64,000 nucleotides of DNA from Candidatus Epulonipiscium viviparus (GCF_030708075.1 NZ_CP117982.1:2968672-3032671), one strand, 5' to 3'; positions 9,331-18,353 are shown, counted from the first letter of the stretch. The notes: generated by a model not told the origin, from the letters alone. Numbers and translations are program-made.

Positions 9331-9778
9331 ATTGTTTTTCGTATTCAAACATATTATAATGACACTTATTCATTCCCAAGTGTAAATATGTTTTATGGGC
9401 AACGGTATTTTCAACCTCTGCATACAACCGCATTCCACAAGAATCTTTGTTTGTATCGCAGATGGTTTTTACGGTAGCGTATAGAGCAGAAAACACTCCC
9501 TGTCTCCTATAATCCTTATCAACATACACACTCTGAATCCAATAAAATAACCCGCATCGCCAGTCGCTCCATTCAAATGTACACATCAATTGTCCAATCA
9601 CTTGTCCATTCACTTCTGCAACATAATATATCCCATACTCTGGATGCTGCAATAAAAACTGTACACCTTTGGTCAAAATGTTCTCGTCTAATACTCTACT
9701 CTCTGTTTCGTCTGCCAATTTTAAATTAAACTTTGCGATAATCTCATAATCGGCATATGTGGCTTTTCGTATAGTCAT
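9320..9778 (-). CDS. GNAT family N-acetyltransferase
   Basis: The 152-aa product has the GNAT fold: an N-terminal MTIRKATYADYEIIAKF strand-helix, a central strand GIYYVAEVNGQVIGQLM, and the acetyl-CoA loop VDKDYRRQGVFSALY (the Q/RxxGxG/A motif as RRQGVF). These enzymes move an acetyl group from acetyl-CoA to an amine; the substrate cannot be read from the sequence. An AAAGGAGA ribosome binding site supports the start at 9778, and a promoter is visible at 9804-9831. It is a single gene, convergent with the permease gene. Confidence 0.85.
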   Translation of the reverse strand: MTIRKATYADYEIIAKFNLKLADETESRVLDENILTKGVQFLLQHPEYGIYYVAEVNGQVIGQLMCTFEWSDWRCGLFYWIQSVYVDKDYRRQGVFSALYATVKTICDTNKDSCGMRLYAEVENTVAHKTYLHLGMNKCHYNMFEYEKQSNF

Positions 9779-9803
9779 AACGCATCTCCTTTCTAAATAA
9801 GTT

Positions 9804-9831
9804 ATTCTAACAAAAAATTACCAAATTGCAA
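9804..9831 (-). promoter_or_regulatory. Promoter of the GNAT gene
   Basis: Read on the minus strand: TTGCAA, 16-bp spacer, TAGAAT. Its -35 element lies only 5 bp from the -35 element of the lepA promoter on the other strand. Confidence 0.6.
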
Positions 9832-9836
9832 AGGGC

Positions 9837-9865
9837 TTGATTAAAAATCGTTGCTATGATATATT
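9837..9865 (+). promoter_or_regulatory. Promoter of lepA
   Basis: TTGATT, 17-bp spacer, TATATT with an extended -10 (TGA just upstream). The predicted transcript would start near 9872, which rules out the upstream ATG at 9856 as the lepA start. Confidence 0.65.
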
Positions 9866-9897
9866 TGGTTAAAATAATTATCCTGAAAGGAATTACA

Positions 9898-11703
9898 ATG
9901 ACACAACAAAATAAAATACGAAATTTTTGTATTATTGCACATATAGATCATGGGAAGAGTACCTTGGCCGACCGCATAATTCAAATGACTGGGACTCTCA
10001 CAGAAAGGGAGATGCAAGCTCAGGTACTAGACAATATGGATCTAGAAAGAGAAAGAGGCATCACCATAAAATCTCAAGCTGTGCGCCTTATATACAAAGC
10101 TAATGACGGCATAGAGTATATTTTTAACCTTATAGATACTCCGGGACATGTCGATTTTAATTATGAGGTTTCGCGCAGTCTTGCTGCATGTGAAGGGGCG
10201 ATCCTGATTGTAGATGCGGCGCAGGGAATAGAAGCGCAAACGCTAGCCAATGTATATCTGGCATTAGAAGCAGATCTCGAAATTATGCCAGTAATAAACA
10301 AAATCGATTTGCCAAGCGCAGATCCTGAGGCAGCAAAACATCAGATAGAAGATATAATCGGCCTCGATGCCTCCGACGCACCTCTTATTTCTGCCAAAAA
10401 TGGAGTGAATATAGAAGATGTTTTGGAACAAATTGTAAAGGTAATTCCCGCTCCTATTGGGGATATCAATGCTCCTCTTAAGGCTCTGATTTTTGACTCG
10501 CTTTTTGATTCATATAAGGGAGTGATTGTCTTTTGTAGAGTGAAGGAAGGTCGAATTACCAAAGGGCAGCGCATCAAGATGATGGCAACCAAAGCGGAGT
10601 TTGAGGTTGTAGAAGTGGGCTATTTTGGTGCGGGAATATTTAGGCCAACCACTGCGCTAGAAGCTGGAGAAGTGGGATATGTCACTGCTAGTATCAAAAA
10701 TGTAAAGGACACAAGCGTGGGCGATACGATTACGGATGCTATAAACTCTGCAACTACGCCGCTTCCAGGATATAAAAAAGTAAATCCAATGGTATATTGT
10801 GGACTGTATCCAGCCGATGGTGCAAAGTATGGGGACCTAAGAGATAGTTTAGAAAAGCTGCAGTTGAATGATGCTGCCTTGAGTTTTGAACCCGAAACTT
10901 CTGTTGCGTTGGGATTTGGATTTAGATGTGGATTTTTGGGATTGTTGCACATGGAAATAATACAAGAGCGTCTCGAGCGAGAATATAATTTGGATTTGGT
11001 TACAACGGCTCCTAACGTAATTTATAAAGTACACAAAACCAATGGAGAAGTGATAGATCTCTCAAATCCGGCAAACTTGCCCGATCCGTCAAATATAAAA
11101 TATATGGAAGAGCCGATGGTTCTTGCAAAGATAATGGTTCCTGCGGCATATGTCGGGGCTGTTATGGACTTGGCTCAGGAGAGGCGAGGAGTCTATCTGG
11201 AAATGGAATATATAGAAGAATCACGTGCAGTCTTGTCATATGAGTTGCCATTAAACGAAATAATATACGACTTTTTTGATGCGCTTAAATCTCGTACCAA
11301 AGGGTATGCTTCGTTTGATTATGAGCTAAATGAATACCAGGAGTCAAAGCTAGTTAAGCTAGATATATTGGTAAATAAGGAAATGGTAGATGCGCTGTCA
11401 CTGATTGTTCATGAGAGTAGCAGCGTGGCTAAGGGACGCAAAATCGTCGAAAAGCTTCGCAAGGAAATTCCGAGGCATCTGTTTGAAATTCCGATCCAAG
11501 CTGCAATTGGAAATAAGGTTATTGCACGCGAAACTATTTCTGCCATGCGCAAAGACGTTCTTGCGAAATGCTATGGCGGAGATATCAGTCGTAAGCGCAA
11601 GTTGTTAGAAAAGCAAAAGGAAGGGAAGAAACGTATGCGTCAGGTGGGAAATGTAGAAGTTCCACAAGCTGCTTTTATGAGTGTCTTAAAATTAGATGAA
11701 TAA
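9898..11703 (+). CDS. lepA: Elongation factor 4 (LepA)
   Basis: This 601-aa translational GTPase back-translocates or remodels stalled ribosomes. The G domain begins at once: G1 as AHIDHGKST near residue 15, G3 as DTPGHVDF, and G4 as NKID. The LepA-specific C-terminal end is present, with [20 protein letters not shown] and the Lys/Arg-rich [19 protein letters not shown]. The start was moved from 9856 to the ATG at 9898 because a GAAAGGA site sits 8 bases upstream and the promoter at 9837-9865 leaves no room for the earlier start. Length is normal for the family. It is a single-gene unit. Confidence 0.97.
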   Translation: MTQQNKIRNFCIIAHIDHGKSTLADRIIQMTGTLTEREMQAQVLDNMDLERERGITIKSQAVRLIYKANDGIEYIFNLIDTPGHVDFNYEVSRSLAACEGAILIVDAAQGIEAQTLANVYLALEADLEIMPVINKIDLPSADPEAAKHQIEDIIGLDASDAPLISAKNGVNIEDVLEQIVKVIPAPIGDINAPLKALIFDSLFDSYKGVIVFCRVKEGRITKGQRIKMMATKAEFEVVEVGYFGAGIFRPTTALEAGEVGYVTASIKNVKDTSVGDTITDAINSATTPLPGYKKVNPMVYCGLYPADGAKYGDLRDSLEKLQLNDAALSFEPETSVALGFGFRCGFLGLLHMEIIQERLEREYNLDLVTTAPNVIYKVHKTNGEVIDLSNPANLPDPSNIKYMEEPMVLAKIMVPAAYVGAVMDLAQERRGVYLEMEYIEESRAVLSYELPLNEIIYDFFDALKSRTKGYASFDYELNEYQESKLVKLDILVNKEMVDALSLIVHESSSVAKGRKIVEKLRKEIPRHLFEIPIQAAIGNKVIARETISAMRKDVLAKCYGGDISRKRKLLEKQKEGKKRMRQVGNVEVPQAAFMSVLKLDE

Positions 11704-11708
11704 AAAAA

Positions 11709-11727
11709 GGTGAGATTTTCGCTCACC
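11709..11727 (-). terminator. Terminator of purH (possibly shared with lepA)
   Basis: A GGTGAG / CTCACC stem with a 7-base loop lies between the convergent lepA and purH genes. The run of seven A on the left becomes a T-run on the minus strand, so it mainly serves purH. Confidence 0.75.
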
Positions 11728-11733
11728 TAATAC

Positions 11734-13284
11734 TTAATGTTTGAAATGTCTCATTCCTGTAAAGACCATGGCTATTCCGTGTTTGTCGCACATATCTATA
11801 CTATCTTGATCGCGAATAGATCCGCCAGGTTGAATGATAGCAACGACTCCAGCGTTAATCGCGGTTTCGGCACAGTCATCGAATGGAAAGAACGCATCGG
11901 ATGCCAGAACGGCTCCTTGTGCGCCACCTACAAATTCTTCTGCGTGAGCTATTGCTTGTTGCGTTGCCCAGATTCGATTTACCTGACCGCCACCAATTCC
12001 AACGCTCATGCCATTTTTGGCTAGTGTAATTGCATTGGATTTTACGTGCTTAACAATTTTCCAAGCAAATTTGAGGTCTTCGATTTGCGTTGCAGTAGGA
12101 GCAACTTTGGTAACAACTGTAAATTCTTCATCATCATTAAATAAGCAGCGATCGGCTTCTTGTATAATTAAGCCACCGTCTATTTTTTTCATATCCAAAG
12201 TATGTGGGTGCGAATACAGAATGTCTGGCAATTCCAGTACTCGTAGATTTTTCTTCTTTTTAAATAGTTTCTTTGCTTTTGCGGTATAAGATGGTGCGAT
12301 TATTATTTCTAAGAATATTTCATTCATTTTGGTAGCAGTTTGTTCATCCACTTCGCCATTACACACCACAATGCCTCCAAATATCGAAACTGGGTCTGAT
12401 GTATAAGCTTTTTCATAAGCGTCGTATATATTATTTGCGGTGCCAACTCCACAAGGTGTCGCATGTTTTACGGCCACAACGGCTGTGGTATCAAATTCTC
12501 GAAGGAGGGCAAGTGCGCCATTGGCATCATTGATATTATTATAAGAAAGTGCTTTGCCATTAATTTGCTTTGCGTTTGCGAGAGTGCCTTTGGTATAACC
12601 TATTTCCTTATAGAAAGCTGCCTTTTGATGAGGGTTTTCGCCGTATCTCATATCTTGGATTTTTTCGAAAGTTAAGGTTAATTTTTCGGGAAAATCTTCT
12701 TTGCTTTCTAGTTGTTCTCCCAAAAATCTAGCAATCATTGCGTCATAGTTTGCTGTGTGCAAAAAAACTTTATAAGCAAGATGCGCTTTAGTTGCCATAC
12801 TTACTTCGTTGGTTTCTTTCATTTGATCAACGACAGTCTGATAATCTGCGGGGTCCACAACAACTACTACATCCTTTGAGTTTTTGGCAGCAGAACGAAG
12901 CATTGTGGGGCCGCCAATGTCAATATTTTCGATTGCTTCTGCTAATGTTACATCTTCTTTGAGAATAGTTTCTCTAAAAGGATATAAATTTACGATAACA
13001 AAGTCTATGTTCTGAAAGTTCATCTCCTTCATTTGCTGTTGATGATGTTGGTCATCTCGTACATTCAAAATGCCGGCGTGTATTAGCGGATGCAATGTCT
13101 TTACTCGACCATCTAAGCATTCTCTAAATCCGGTAATTTCAGCAACTTCCAACACATCGAGCCCCGCATCTTTTAATGTTTTGTATGTGCCTCCAGTAGA
13201 AATAATTTCTACTCCCATTTCTGCCAGTTCTGTTGCAAATTTTATAATTCCATCTTTGTTTGATACACTAATTAATGCTCTCAT
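11734..13284 (-). CDS. purH: Bifunctional AICAR formyltransferase / IMP cyclohydrolase (PurH)
   Basis: PurH carries out the last two steps of IMP synthesis. The N-terminal MGS-like cyclohydrolase domain (about residues 1-195) starts RALISVSNKDGI and contains GGPTMLRSAAKN. The C-terminal AICAR transformylase domain has the catalytic KHATPCGVG at about 273-281 and ends with GIAMVFTGMRHFKH, as usual. The ATG at 13284 is preferred over one four codons upstream, because the GGAGG ribosome binding site lies inside those codons. It is alone here, away from other pur genes, with its own consensus promoter at 13314-13343. Confidence 0.97.
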   Translation of the reverse strand: MRALISVSNKDGIIKFATELAEMGVEIISTGGTYKTLKDAGLDVLEVAEITGFRECLDGRVKTLHPLIHAGILNVRDDQHHQQQMKEMNFQNIDFVIVNLYPFRETILKEDVTLAEAIENIDIGGPTMLRSAAKNSKDVVVVVDPADYQTVVDQMKETNEVSMATKAHLAYKVFLHTANYDAMIARFLGEQLESKEDFPEKLTLTFEKIQDMRYGENPHQKAAFYKEIGYTKGTLANAKQINGKALSYNNINDANGALALLREFDTTAVVAVKHATPCGVGTANNIYDAYEKAYTSDPVSIFGGIVVCNGEVDEQTATKMNEIFLEIIIAPSYTAKAKKLFKKKKNLRVLELPDILYSHPHTLDMKKIDGGLIIQEADRCLFNDDEEFTVVTKVAPTATQIEDLKFAWKIVKHVKSNAITLAKNGMSVGIGGGQVNRIWATQQAIAHAEEFVGGAQGAVLASDAFFPFDDCAETAINAGVVAIIQPGGSIRDQDSIDMCDKHGIAMVFTGMRHFKH

Positions 13285-13313
13285 TTTTGCCTCCATATTT
13301 AAATTAAAAATAC

Positions 13314-13343
13314 ATTATAACATCAGTAAAAAAAAATTGTCAA
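13314..13343 (-). promoter_or_regulatory. Promoter of purH
   Basis: On the minus strand: perfect TTGACA, 18-bp spacer containing a T9 tract, perfect TATAAT with an extended TGT. No purine riboswitch-like structure is visible in the short leader. Confidence 0.75.
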
Positions 13344-13360
13344 ATAGTGTATAGAATTTT

Positions 13361-13388
13361 TTGAATTAGGTTATAATGCCAGTATAAT
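13361..13388 (+). promoter_or_regulatory. Promoter of ispD
   Basis: TTGAAT, 16-bp spacer, TATAAT, ending 26 bp before the start codon. Confidence 0.65.
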
Positions 13389-13414
13389 ATGAGTCTTGTT
13401 TCGATGAAAGGGGA

Positions 13415-14128
13415 ATGAATGTGATTTACGCAGCAGTGGTAGCAGGAGGAGCAGGTAGTAGAATGGGCAAAACCGAGTTGCCAAAGCAGTTTTTGTCTCT
13501 GCAAAATAAGCCTATTGTTATATATTCAATAGAAAAGTTTTTGCTTTGTGGAGATATAAATAAAATCTTGGTATTGGTTGCCGCTGAATATATAGAGCAT
13601 ACTCAAAAGATTGTTGATCAGTACATTGGTGATACTGCGCGAGTTGTTGTAGTAGAAGGTGGTACGACAAGAAATGAAACTATAATGAACGGAATTCGCT
13701 TCATTCAAAATAATTTTGGAATTCAAGAAGATGATATATGTCTCACTCACGATGCGGCACGACCATTCATTACATCTGCAATAATAGAAGAAAACATAGC
13801 AATGGCTCTCAAATTTGGTGCGGTAACCACCGCGATTAAAGCCATAGATACAATCTTGGTCTCTAGAGATGCGCAAAGTGTTAGCGAGGTTCCAATTCGA
13901 GATAATATGTATCAATGCCAAACCCCGCAAACGTTTAGTATAAATTTACTGCTTGAGTGTTATTCGAAGTTGACAGCAGCACAGAAGGCAAATCTAACTG
14001 ATGCAACAAAAATATTGATTTTACAAGGCAAGAGCGTAAAGATTGCTGCAGGTGAGGCATTCAATATCAAGATTACGACGCAACATGACCTCACACTGGC
14101 AAATAGCATCCTAAAAAATCTCACCTGA
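13415..14128 (+). CDS. ispD: 2-C-methyl-D-erythritol 4-phosphate cytidylyltransferase
   Basis: IspD forms CDP-methylerythritol in the non-mevalonate isoprenoid pathway. The 237-aa product has the nucleotide-binding loop AGGAGSRMG near residue 10 followed by PKQFL. The central catalytic block HDAARPFI is at about 114-121, and the later QTPQTFS motif is also present. An AAAGGGG site precedes the ATG; a GTG two codons on is a possible alternative. The next enzyme, IspF, is not adjacent. The last 18 bp overlap the convergent kinase gene. Confidence 0.95.
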   Translation: MNVIYAAVVAGGAGSRMGKTELPKQFLSLQNKPIVIYSIEKFLLCGDINKILVLVAAEYIEHTQKIVDQYIGDTARVVVVEGGTTRNETIMNGIRFIQNNFGIQEDDICLTHDAARPFITSAIIEENIAMALKFGAVTTAIKAIDTILVSRDAQSVSEVPIRDNMYQCQTPQTFSINLLLECYSKLTAAQKANLTDATKILILQGKSVKIAAGEAFNIKITTQHDLTLANSILKNLT

Positions 14129-14881
14129 GAGTAAATCGTTTCGTATTTGAGCAACTGTTTCATACTTAGGATGAGTTTTTCGTTCAACTCGCATTAGTCT
14201 TTTCAAAAAATATAGTTCTTGAGCAGTTAGGTCCAATTGCTTATACCAAGGTTTATCTACCAGAGATTTTGGTGCTGTATCATAGACATAATAAAGGAGA
14301 TGAATTATAAAATCGCCTAAGTACCAAAAGTCTAATTCAGTCTTATACCTTTTATTATCTATAAAGCGTGCTAATCCAAAGTCTATTAGCGAAAGTTTTC
14401 CTTTGTGTAAAATCAGATTTGGAATCCGTATGTCTTTGTGGACGATATTTTTAGAATGCAATACCTCTAGCATATCCAAAATCTGCAGTGCAAACTCGCG
14501 TATTTCTGGTTTGTGATACCTAACTTTTTTGTGACATAGTAAATATTCGATGCTGTCGCCTTCCTTAAAATCGAATATAAAGCCACGTACATATTCTAGT
14601 TTAAATCGTCCCAAATATACAGGAAACCGAGGATCTTTTAAATCTGCAATAGTTTTGAGTGTTTCTAATTCAAATTTTATTTTTTCGGGAGAACGAAGAA
14701 AAGCTTCTCTTTTTAGTTGTTTGATAATCACTTTTGTAGTATCGTTAATGCCGAGGTAAACTTTGCCGTAGCGTCCTTCGCCAATTTGTTTAATCAACGT
14801 ATAATTTTGAATGGTATCTCCAAGGGCTAGATGATGCTTTTTATCATACCAACTAGCCCTCAATTTGTCTAAGACCACCAT
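14111..14881 (-). CDS. Small soluble Ser/Thr protein kinase
   Basis: The 256-aa product is little more than a kinase domain. The glycine loop is IGEGRYGKVYLG at about residues 32-43, followed by the VAIK-like Lys in VIIKQL. The catalytic loop is HKDIRIPN (a Lys replaces the usual Arg of HRD), and the metal loop is DFGLA. There is no transmembrane segment or PASTA repeat, unlike PrkC at 46-48 kb. All catalytic residues seem present, so it is probably active. Its start overlaps the end of the small Ser/Arg/His-rich protein gene by 13 bp, so the two are translationally coupled. The partner is an attractive candidate substrate, but this is inference. Confidence 0.85.
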   Translation of the reverse strand: MVVLDKLRASWYDKKHHLALGDTIQNYTLIKQIGEGRYGKVYLGINDTTKVIIKQLKREAFLRSPEKIKFELETLKTIADLKDPRFPVYLGRFKLEYVRGFIFDFKEGDSIEYLLCHKKVRYHKPEIREFALQILDMLEVLHSKNIVHKDIRIPNLILHKGKLSLIDFGLARFIDNKRYKTELDFWYLGDFIIHLLYYVYDTAPKSLVDKPWYKQLDLTAQELYFLKRLMRVERKTHPKYETVAQIRNDLLSGEIF

Positions 14882-15087
14882 GAACTAGCAGAGCCGCGTC
14901 TTCTTCTGCCATGAGAACGACTAAACGAAGAATGAGAACTAAACATAGCAGACATCAAATCGCTAAGGCTAGACATGCTACCTTTTTTGTAGTGCCTTCT
15001 GCCGTGATGGCTGCTGTGTCGTCTTCTGCCAGAGCCACTAAAAGAACCACTCAAAATACTACTAATAAAACTACTAAACCCACTCAT
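14869..15087 (-). CDS. Small Ser/Arg/His-rich protein, possible kinase substrate
   Basis: The 72-aa product is nearly all Ser, Gly, Arg and His, with short blocks such as SGSFSGSGRRRHSSHHGRRH and SHGRRRRGSASSWWS at the end. It also has a mildly amphipathic stretch (SSLSDLMSAMF). It is strongly basic and looks disordered. The start at 15087 is chosen because AGGAGGT lies 6 bases upstream; an earlier in-frame ATG at 15108 has no ribosome binding site. The end overlaps the kinase gene on the same strand, so both are made together. The many Ser next to Arg look like kinase acceptor sites, comparable in composition to eukaryotic SR proteins. I recognise no family. Confidence 0.75.
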   Translation of the reverse strand: MSGFSSFISSILSGSFSGSGRRRHSSHHGRRHYKKGSMSSLSDLMSAMFSSHSSFSRSHGRRRRGSASSWWS

Positions 15088-15194
15088 AAGAGACCTCCTA
15101 TGCTTCAATTTGAAAACTACTTTGTAAGTCTATAGTATAGCCAAAATAATTTCAAGGGATAAAGCGTATAAAATGTGTATTTTTTGCTATCCCC

Positions 15195-15224
15195 TTGATT
15201 TTTGTCAAATGATCATGATATCAT
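15195..15224 (+). promoter_or_regulatory. Promoter of the M32 carboxypeptidase gene
   Basis: TTGATT, 18-bp spacer, TATCAT with an extended TGA. Confidence 0.5.
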
Positions 15225-15262
15225 CGGTACCTAAAGATTAGCCTATGATAAGGAGTACAGCA

Positions 15263-16759
15263 ATGGAACTTTTAACGGAATTTAAAGAACATTTAAAAGA
15301 AATTGAAAATTTGAACCATGCAAATGCCATACTGTATTGGGATATGCAAACTGTTATGCCGAAGAATGGTATAGAAGCACATATAGATTCAATGACGCAA
15401 CTCTCAAATCAATCGTTTAAATTGTGGACATCGAAAGCAACGGATGAGTTTTTGACGAAGCTGGCAGAGCCAACCAATATGTCTCAGCTCGACGACATTT
15501 CGAAGGTGATGGTAAAAAAACTCAAAGAGGACTTCGATCGCGATAAAAATATTCCACCAGAATTGGTAAAGCGCAGAACAATCGTAACAAGCAAGTCGGA
15601 GAATGAGTGGAAAACCGCAAAGTATGCAAATGATTTTGAGACTATGATTCCGTATTTCGAAGAGATCATATCCATTGCAAAAGAGACAGCAAGCTATACA
15701 AATCCAGGCGAGGATCCATATGACGCATTGTTAGATCATTTTGAAAAAGGTATGGACAAGGAAAAAATAGCGAAAATATTTAGTCAGCTACGAGACGGAA
15801 CCGTACCTCTAATAGAAGAAATCGCGAAGAGAGCCAAATTTGATGACACTAGATTTAATGGTGAATTTCAAAAGATAGACCAGCAAAAGTTTGCAAACTA
15901 TCTGATGAACGTTATTGGATATGACCTAGATTCGGGAGTTTTGGGAGAAACAGAGCATCCGTTTTCGTCTGGAAATGCACCGTTTGATGTTAGAATTACC
16001 ACACATTACCATAAGGAAGATATTCGACCATCAGCATTTAGCATTTTGCACGAAGGTGGACACGCAATATATGAGCAGCATATCAACAAGGACTTGGTAG
16101 GTACAACCTTAAATTCAGGGACTTCAATGGGAATTCACGAAAGTCAATCTAGATTTTATGAAAACATTATAGGAAGAAACAAAAACTTCTGGAATATTCA
16201 TTATTCTAAATTGCAGGAGTGTTTTTCGCAATACCAAAATATTTCAGTGGACGATTTTTATAAAGGAATCAACAGCGTATTTCCGTCGCTAATACGAATA
16301 GAAGCAGATGAGTTAACCTACAATATGCACGTTATAATTCGCTTTGAGTTAGAAAAGGCACTATTTGATGGCACATTGGCAGTAAAAGATTTGCCGACGG
16401 CGTGGCGCGATAAAATGAAAGCATACTTGGGAGTGGAACCAGCCAATAATAAGGAAGGTGTGCTTCAAGATGTGCATTGGCCGGCAGGCTTATTTGGATA
16501 CTTTCCATCGTATACGTTAGGCAATATTTATGGAGGTCAATTTTTGGAAAGACTAGAAAAAGAGCTGGGCAGCATAGACGATATACTCGTCAACAACGAA
16601 ATCAGCAAAATCACTCAATGGCTTACCAAAAATATTCATCAATATGGCAAAACTAAAACGCCAGCAGAAATCATTAAAGATACCTGTGGAGCAACTGTGG
16701 ACGCAGCACCGATCATAAAATATTACACAACGAAATATTCTCAATTATATAATCTTTAA
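15263..16759 (+). CDS. M32 family metallocarboxypeptidase (thermostable carboxypeptidase 1-like)
   Basis: This 498-aa cytoplasmic zinc carboxypeptidase removes C-terminal residues from peptides. The zinc motif HEGGH is at about residues 263-267, with the family blocks DVRITTHY just before it and GTSMGIHESQSRFYEN after it, where HESQSR supplies the further family-specific residues. The C-terminal GYFPSYTLGNIYGGQF is typical. The ATG at 15263 is preferred over one six codons upstream because AAGGAG lies between them. Length matches the family. It is a single-gene unit. Confidence 0.93.
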   Translation: MELLTEFKEHLKEIENLNHANAILYWDMQTVMPKNGIEAHIDSMTQLSNQSFKLWTSKATDEFLTKLAEPTNMSQLDDISKVMVKKLKEDFDRDKNIPPELVKRRTIVTSKSENEWKTAKYANDFETMIPYFEEIISIAKETASYTNPGEDPYDALLDHFEKGMDKEKIAKIFSQLRDGTVPLIEEIAKRAKFDDTRFNGEFQKIDQQKFANYLMNVIGYDLDSGVLGETEHPFSSGNAPFDVRITTHYHKEDIRPSAFSILHEGGHAIYEQHINKDLVGTTLNSGTSMGIHESQSRFYENIIGRNKNFWNIHYSKLQECFSQYQNISVDDFYKGINSVFPSLIRIEADELTYNMHVIIRFELEKALFDGTLAVKDLPTAWRDKMKAYLGVEPANNKEGVLQDVHWPAGLFGYFPSYTLGNIYGGQFLERLEKELGSIDDILVNNEISKITQWLTKNIHQYGKTKTPAEIIKDTCGATVDAAPIIKYYTTKYSQLYNL

Positions 16760-16766
16760 GCAAAAA

Positions 16767-16801
16767 AGCTTCTCGCAGCAGAAATGCCGATCTGAGAAGC
16801 T
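16767..16801 (-). terminator. Terminator oriented for a minus-strand gene that is no longer intact
   Basis: The stem AGCTTCTC / GAGAAGCT is 8 bp and perfect. The A6 run to its left reads as T6 on the minus strand, while the plus-strand side has no T-run. No intact minus-strand gene lies upstream, only the fragment at 16802-16915. Confidence 0.6.
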
Positions 16802-16915
16802 ATACATATAAGTATCATCGGTGGGGTGAATGAAGGTGCCATCGGAGTCTCCAGACATTCTTGGAGCGAATTGTACCCAGTCCATATGTGCAGCAGATGT
16901 ATGAAAACTAGACAT
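16802..16915 (-). pseudogene. Possible coding fossil upstream of a minus-strand terminator
   Basis: On the minus strand an uninterrupted frame reads MSSFHTSAAHMDWVQFAPRM and then SGDSDGTFIHPTDDTYMY before running into the terminator hairpin. The composition is protein-like and more GC-rich than the surrounding gap. There is no ribosome binding site, and the frame continues through the hairpin, so this is not a functional gene. I infer the 3' remnant of a lost gene; I do not recognise the family. Confidence 0.3.
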
Positions 16916-16970
16916 TGAAACGAATCCATGATAAAATTTTACAGTAATATAAAGAAAAGTGAGGTACACT

Positions 16971-18317
16971 ATGAGTAATCCAAATGTTTTAATTATCATG
17001 ACAGATCAGCAAACCAGAAAAAGTATTAGCGCATTGGGAGCTGTGAATCTCAAGACTCCAAACCTCGATCGCATTGCAACGGAAGGGGCTATCTTCGAAA
17101 ACTTTTTTACGCCAACTGCCGTGTGTACACCATCTCGCGGCTCATTTGTAACAGGGCTATATCCAATTCAGCATGGTTGCACGCATAATAACAATTTTTT
17201 ATATGATAACGCAAAAACGATTGCAGAAGTGTTTAAGGATTCTGATTATCAAACTGGCTATGCAGGAAAATGGCATCTAAACGGCGATGCGAAGCCAGGA
17301 TTTATGACATCGAAAGAATCGCGAGGATTTGACAGTTGCAAATATATGTATAACAGAGGTCACTGGAAAAGTATTGTGGCGGTGGACGGCAAGTTGACAG
17401 TTGCGCAAACAGATGAACTGACGGGGGTTAATAAGGTGGGCGACGAAAATACGTATACTACCGATGTGCTCTCCAAGGCCGCCATAAATTTTATCGAATC
17501 TCGTGACAAAACCAGGCCCTTTTTATATATGGTAAGTATCCCCGATCCGCATACACCGGTAACAGTTCGCGAGCCATATGCATCGATGTATAATCCAGCA
17601 GATATCATTTTGCCAGAAAACTTTTATAAATCGAATGCGCCATGGGCACCAGAGGGCACCTATAAAACTGCGGATAACAATAGCGATGGAGAAGCTGCAA
17701 AAAAATGGATGGCGTTGTATTACGGAGAAGTTAGCTGTATAGACGACAATGTTGGGAAAATATTACAAAGTCTCGAAAATGAAGGTATTTTGGACGACAC
17801 TATCATAGTGTTTACAACAGATCATGGCGAGTATATGGGAGAGCACGGATTGTGGAGAAAAGGACAGTTGTATCCTGAAGTAAATCATGTGCCGTTTTTT
17901 GTGAGGTACCCTAAAAAAATTACCGCCAATACGAGAATTACTGATTACGTTTCTGCGATAGATATGTTAAGAACTGTAGCGTCACTTGCAGAAGTGGAGA
18001 ATACGAGTTGCGATGTTGGGCAAGATGCCACGGCGCTTCTACGAGGAGATAATTCAAATTGGGATGGAGTTCAGTATTTGACGGGCTATGCATTTCGGTT
18101 TACAGCCATTATTAAAGATGGAATATTTGCAGGATTTAGACACGACGGCAAAAATTTGCTTTTTGATATGGAAAAAGATCCGTTGAACAATAATAATTTA
18201 TATGATGATCCTGCTTATGCTGTAACAAAAAAAAATCTCTACGAAGCAATTTTGAAACATGAAATAAAATTGAATAGTCCATGCGTTGCGTGGCTAAAGG
18301 ATACACAAATTATATAA
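16971..18317 (+). CDS. Sulfatase (formylglycine-dependent type I)
   Basis: The 448-aa enzyme hydrolyses sulfate esters. It begins with the sulfatase metal site NVLIIMTDQQTRK. It carries the maturation motif CTPSR (Cys at about residue 52), whose Cys is converted to formylglycine by a radical SAM enzyme. It also has GYAGKWHL and the second metal site TTDHGEYMGEHG. There is no signal peptide, so it may act inside the cell on imported sulfated sugars. The ATG at 16971 fits GTGAGGT 6 bases upstream; an in-frame GTG at 16959 is part of that site. With the two secreted propeller proteins it suggests use of sulfated polysaccharides. Confidence 0.92.
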   Translation: MSNPNVLIIMTDQQTRKSISALGAVNLKTPNLDRIATEGAIFENFFTPTAVCTPSRGSFVTGLYPIQHGCTHNNNFLYDNAKTIAEVFKDSDYQTGYAGKWHLNGDAKPGFMTSKESRGFDSCKYMYNRGHWKSIVAVDGKLTVAQTDELTGVNKVGDENTYTTDVLSKAAINFIESRDKTRPFLYMVSIPDPHTPVTVREPYASMYNPADIILPENFYKSNAPWAPEGTYKTADNNSDGEAAKKWMALYYGEVSCIDDNVGKILQSLENEGILDDTIIVFTTDHGEYMGEHGLWRKGQLYPEVNHVPFFVRYPKKITANTRITDYVSAIDMLRTVASLAEVENTSCDVGQDATALLRGDNSNWDGVQYLTGYAFRFTAIIKDGIFAGFRHDGKNLLFDMEKDPLNNNNLYDDPAYAVTKKNLYEAILKHEIKLNSPCVAWLKDTQII

Positions 18318-18326
18318 AATGTATTG

Positions 18327-18353
18327 AAACCTCTCATAGCGGAGGTTTTTTTT
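18327..18353 (+). terminator. Terminator of the sulfatase gene
   Basis: AACCTC / GAGGTT stem followed by eight T, 10 bases after the stop codon. Confidence 0.85.

Noticed and set aside
9856-9897. Upstream ATG start of lepA
   Set aside because: It lies within the promoter -10 region and has no ribosome binding site.
16745-16999. 84-codon minus-strand open frame as a full gene
   Set aside because: No ribosome binding site and it runs through a terminator hairpin and into the sulfatase gene; only its middle part is kept as a possible fossil.
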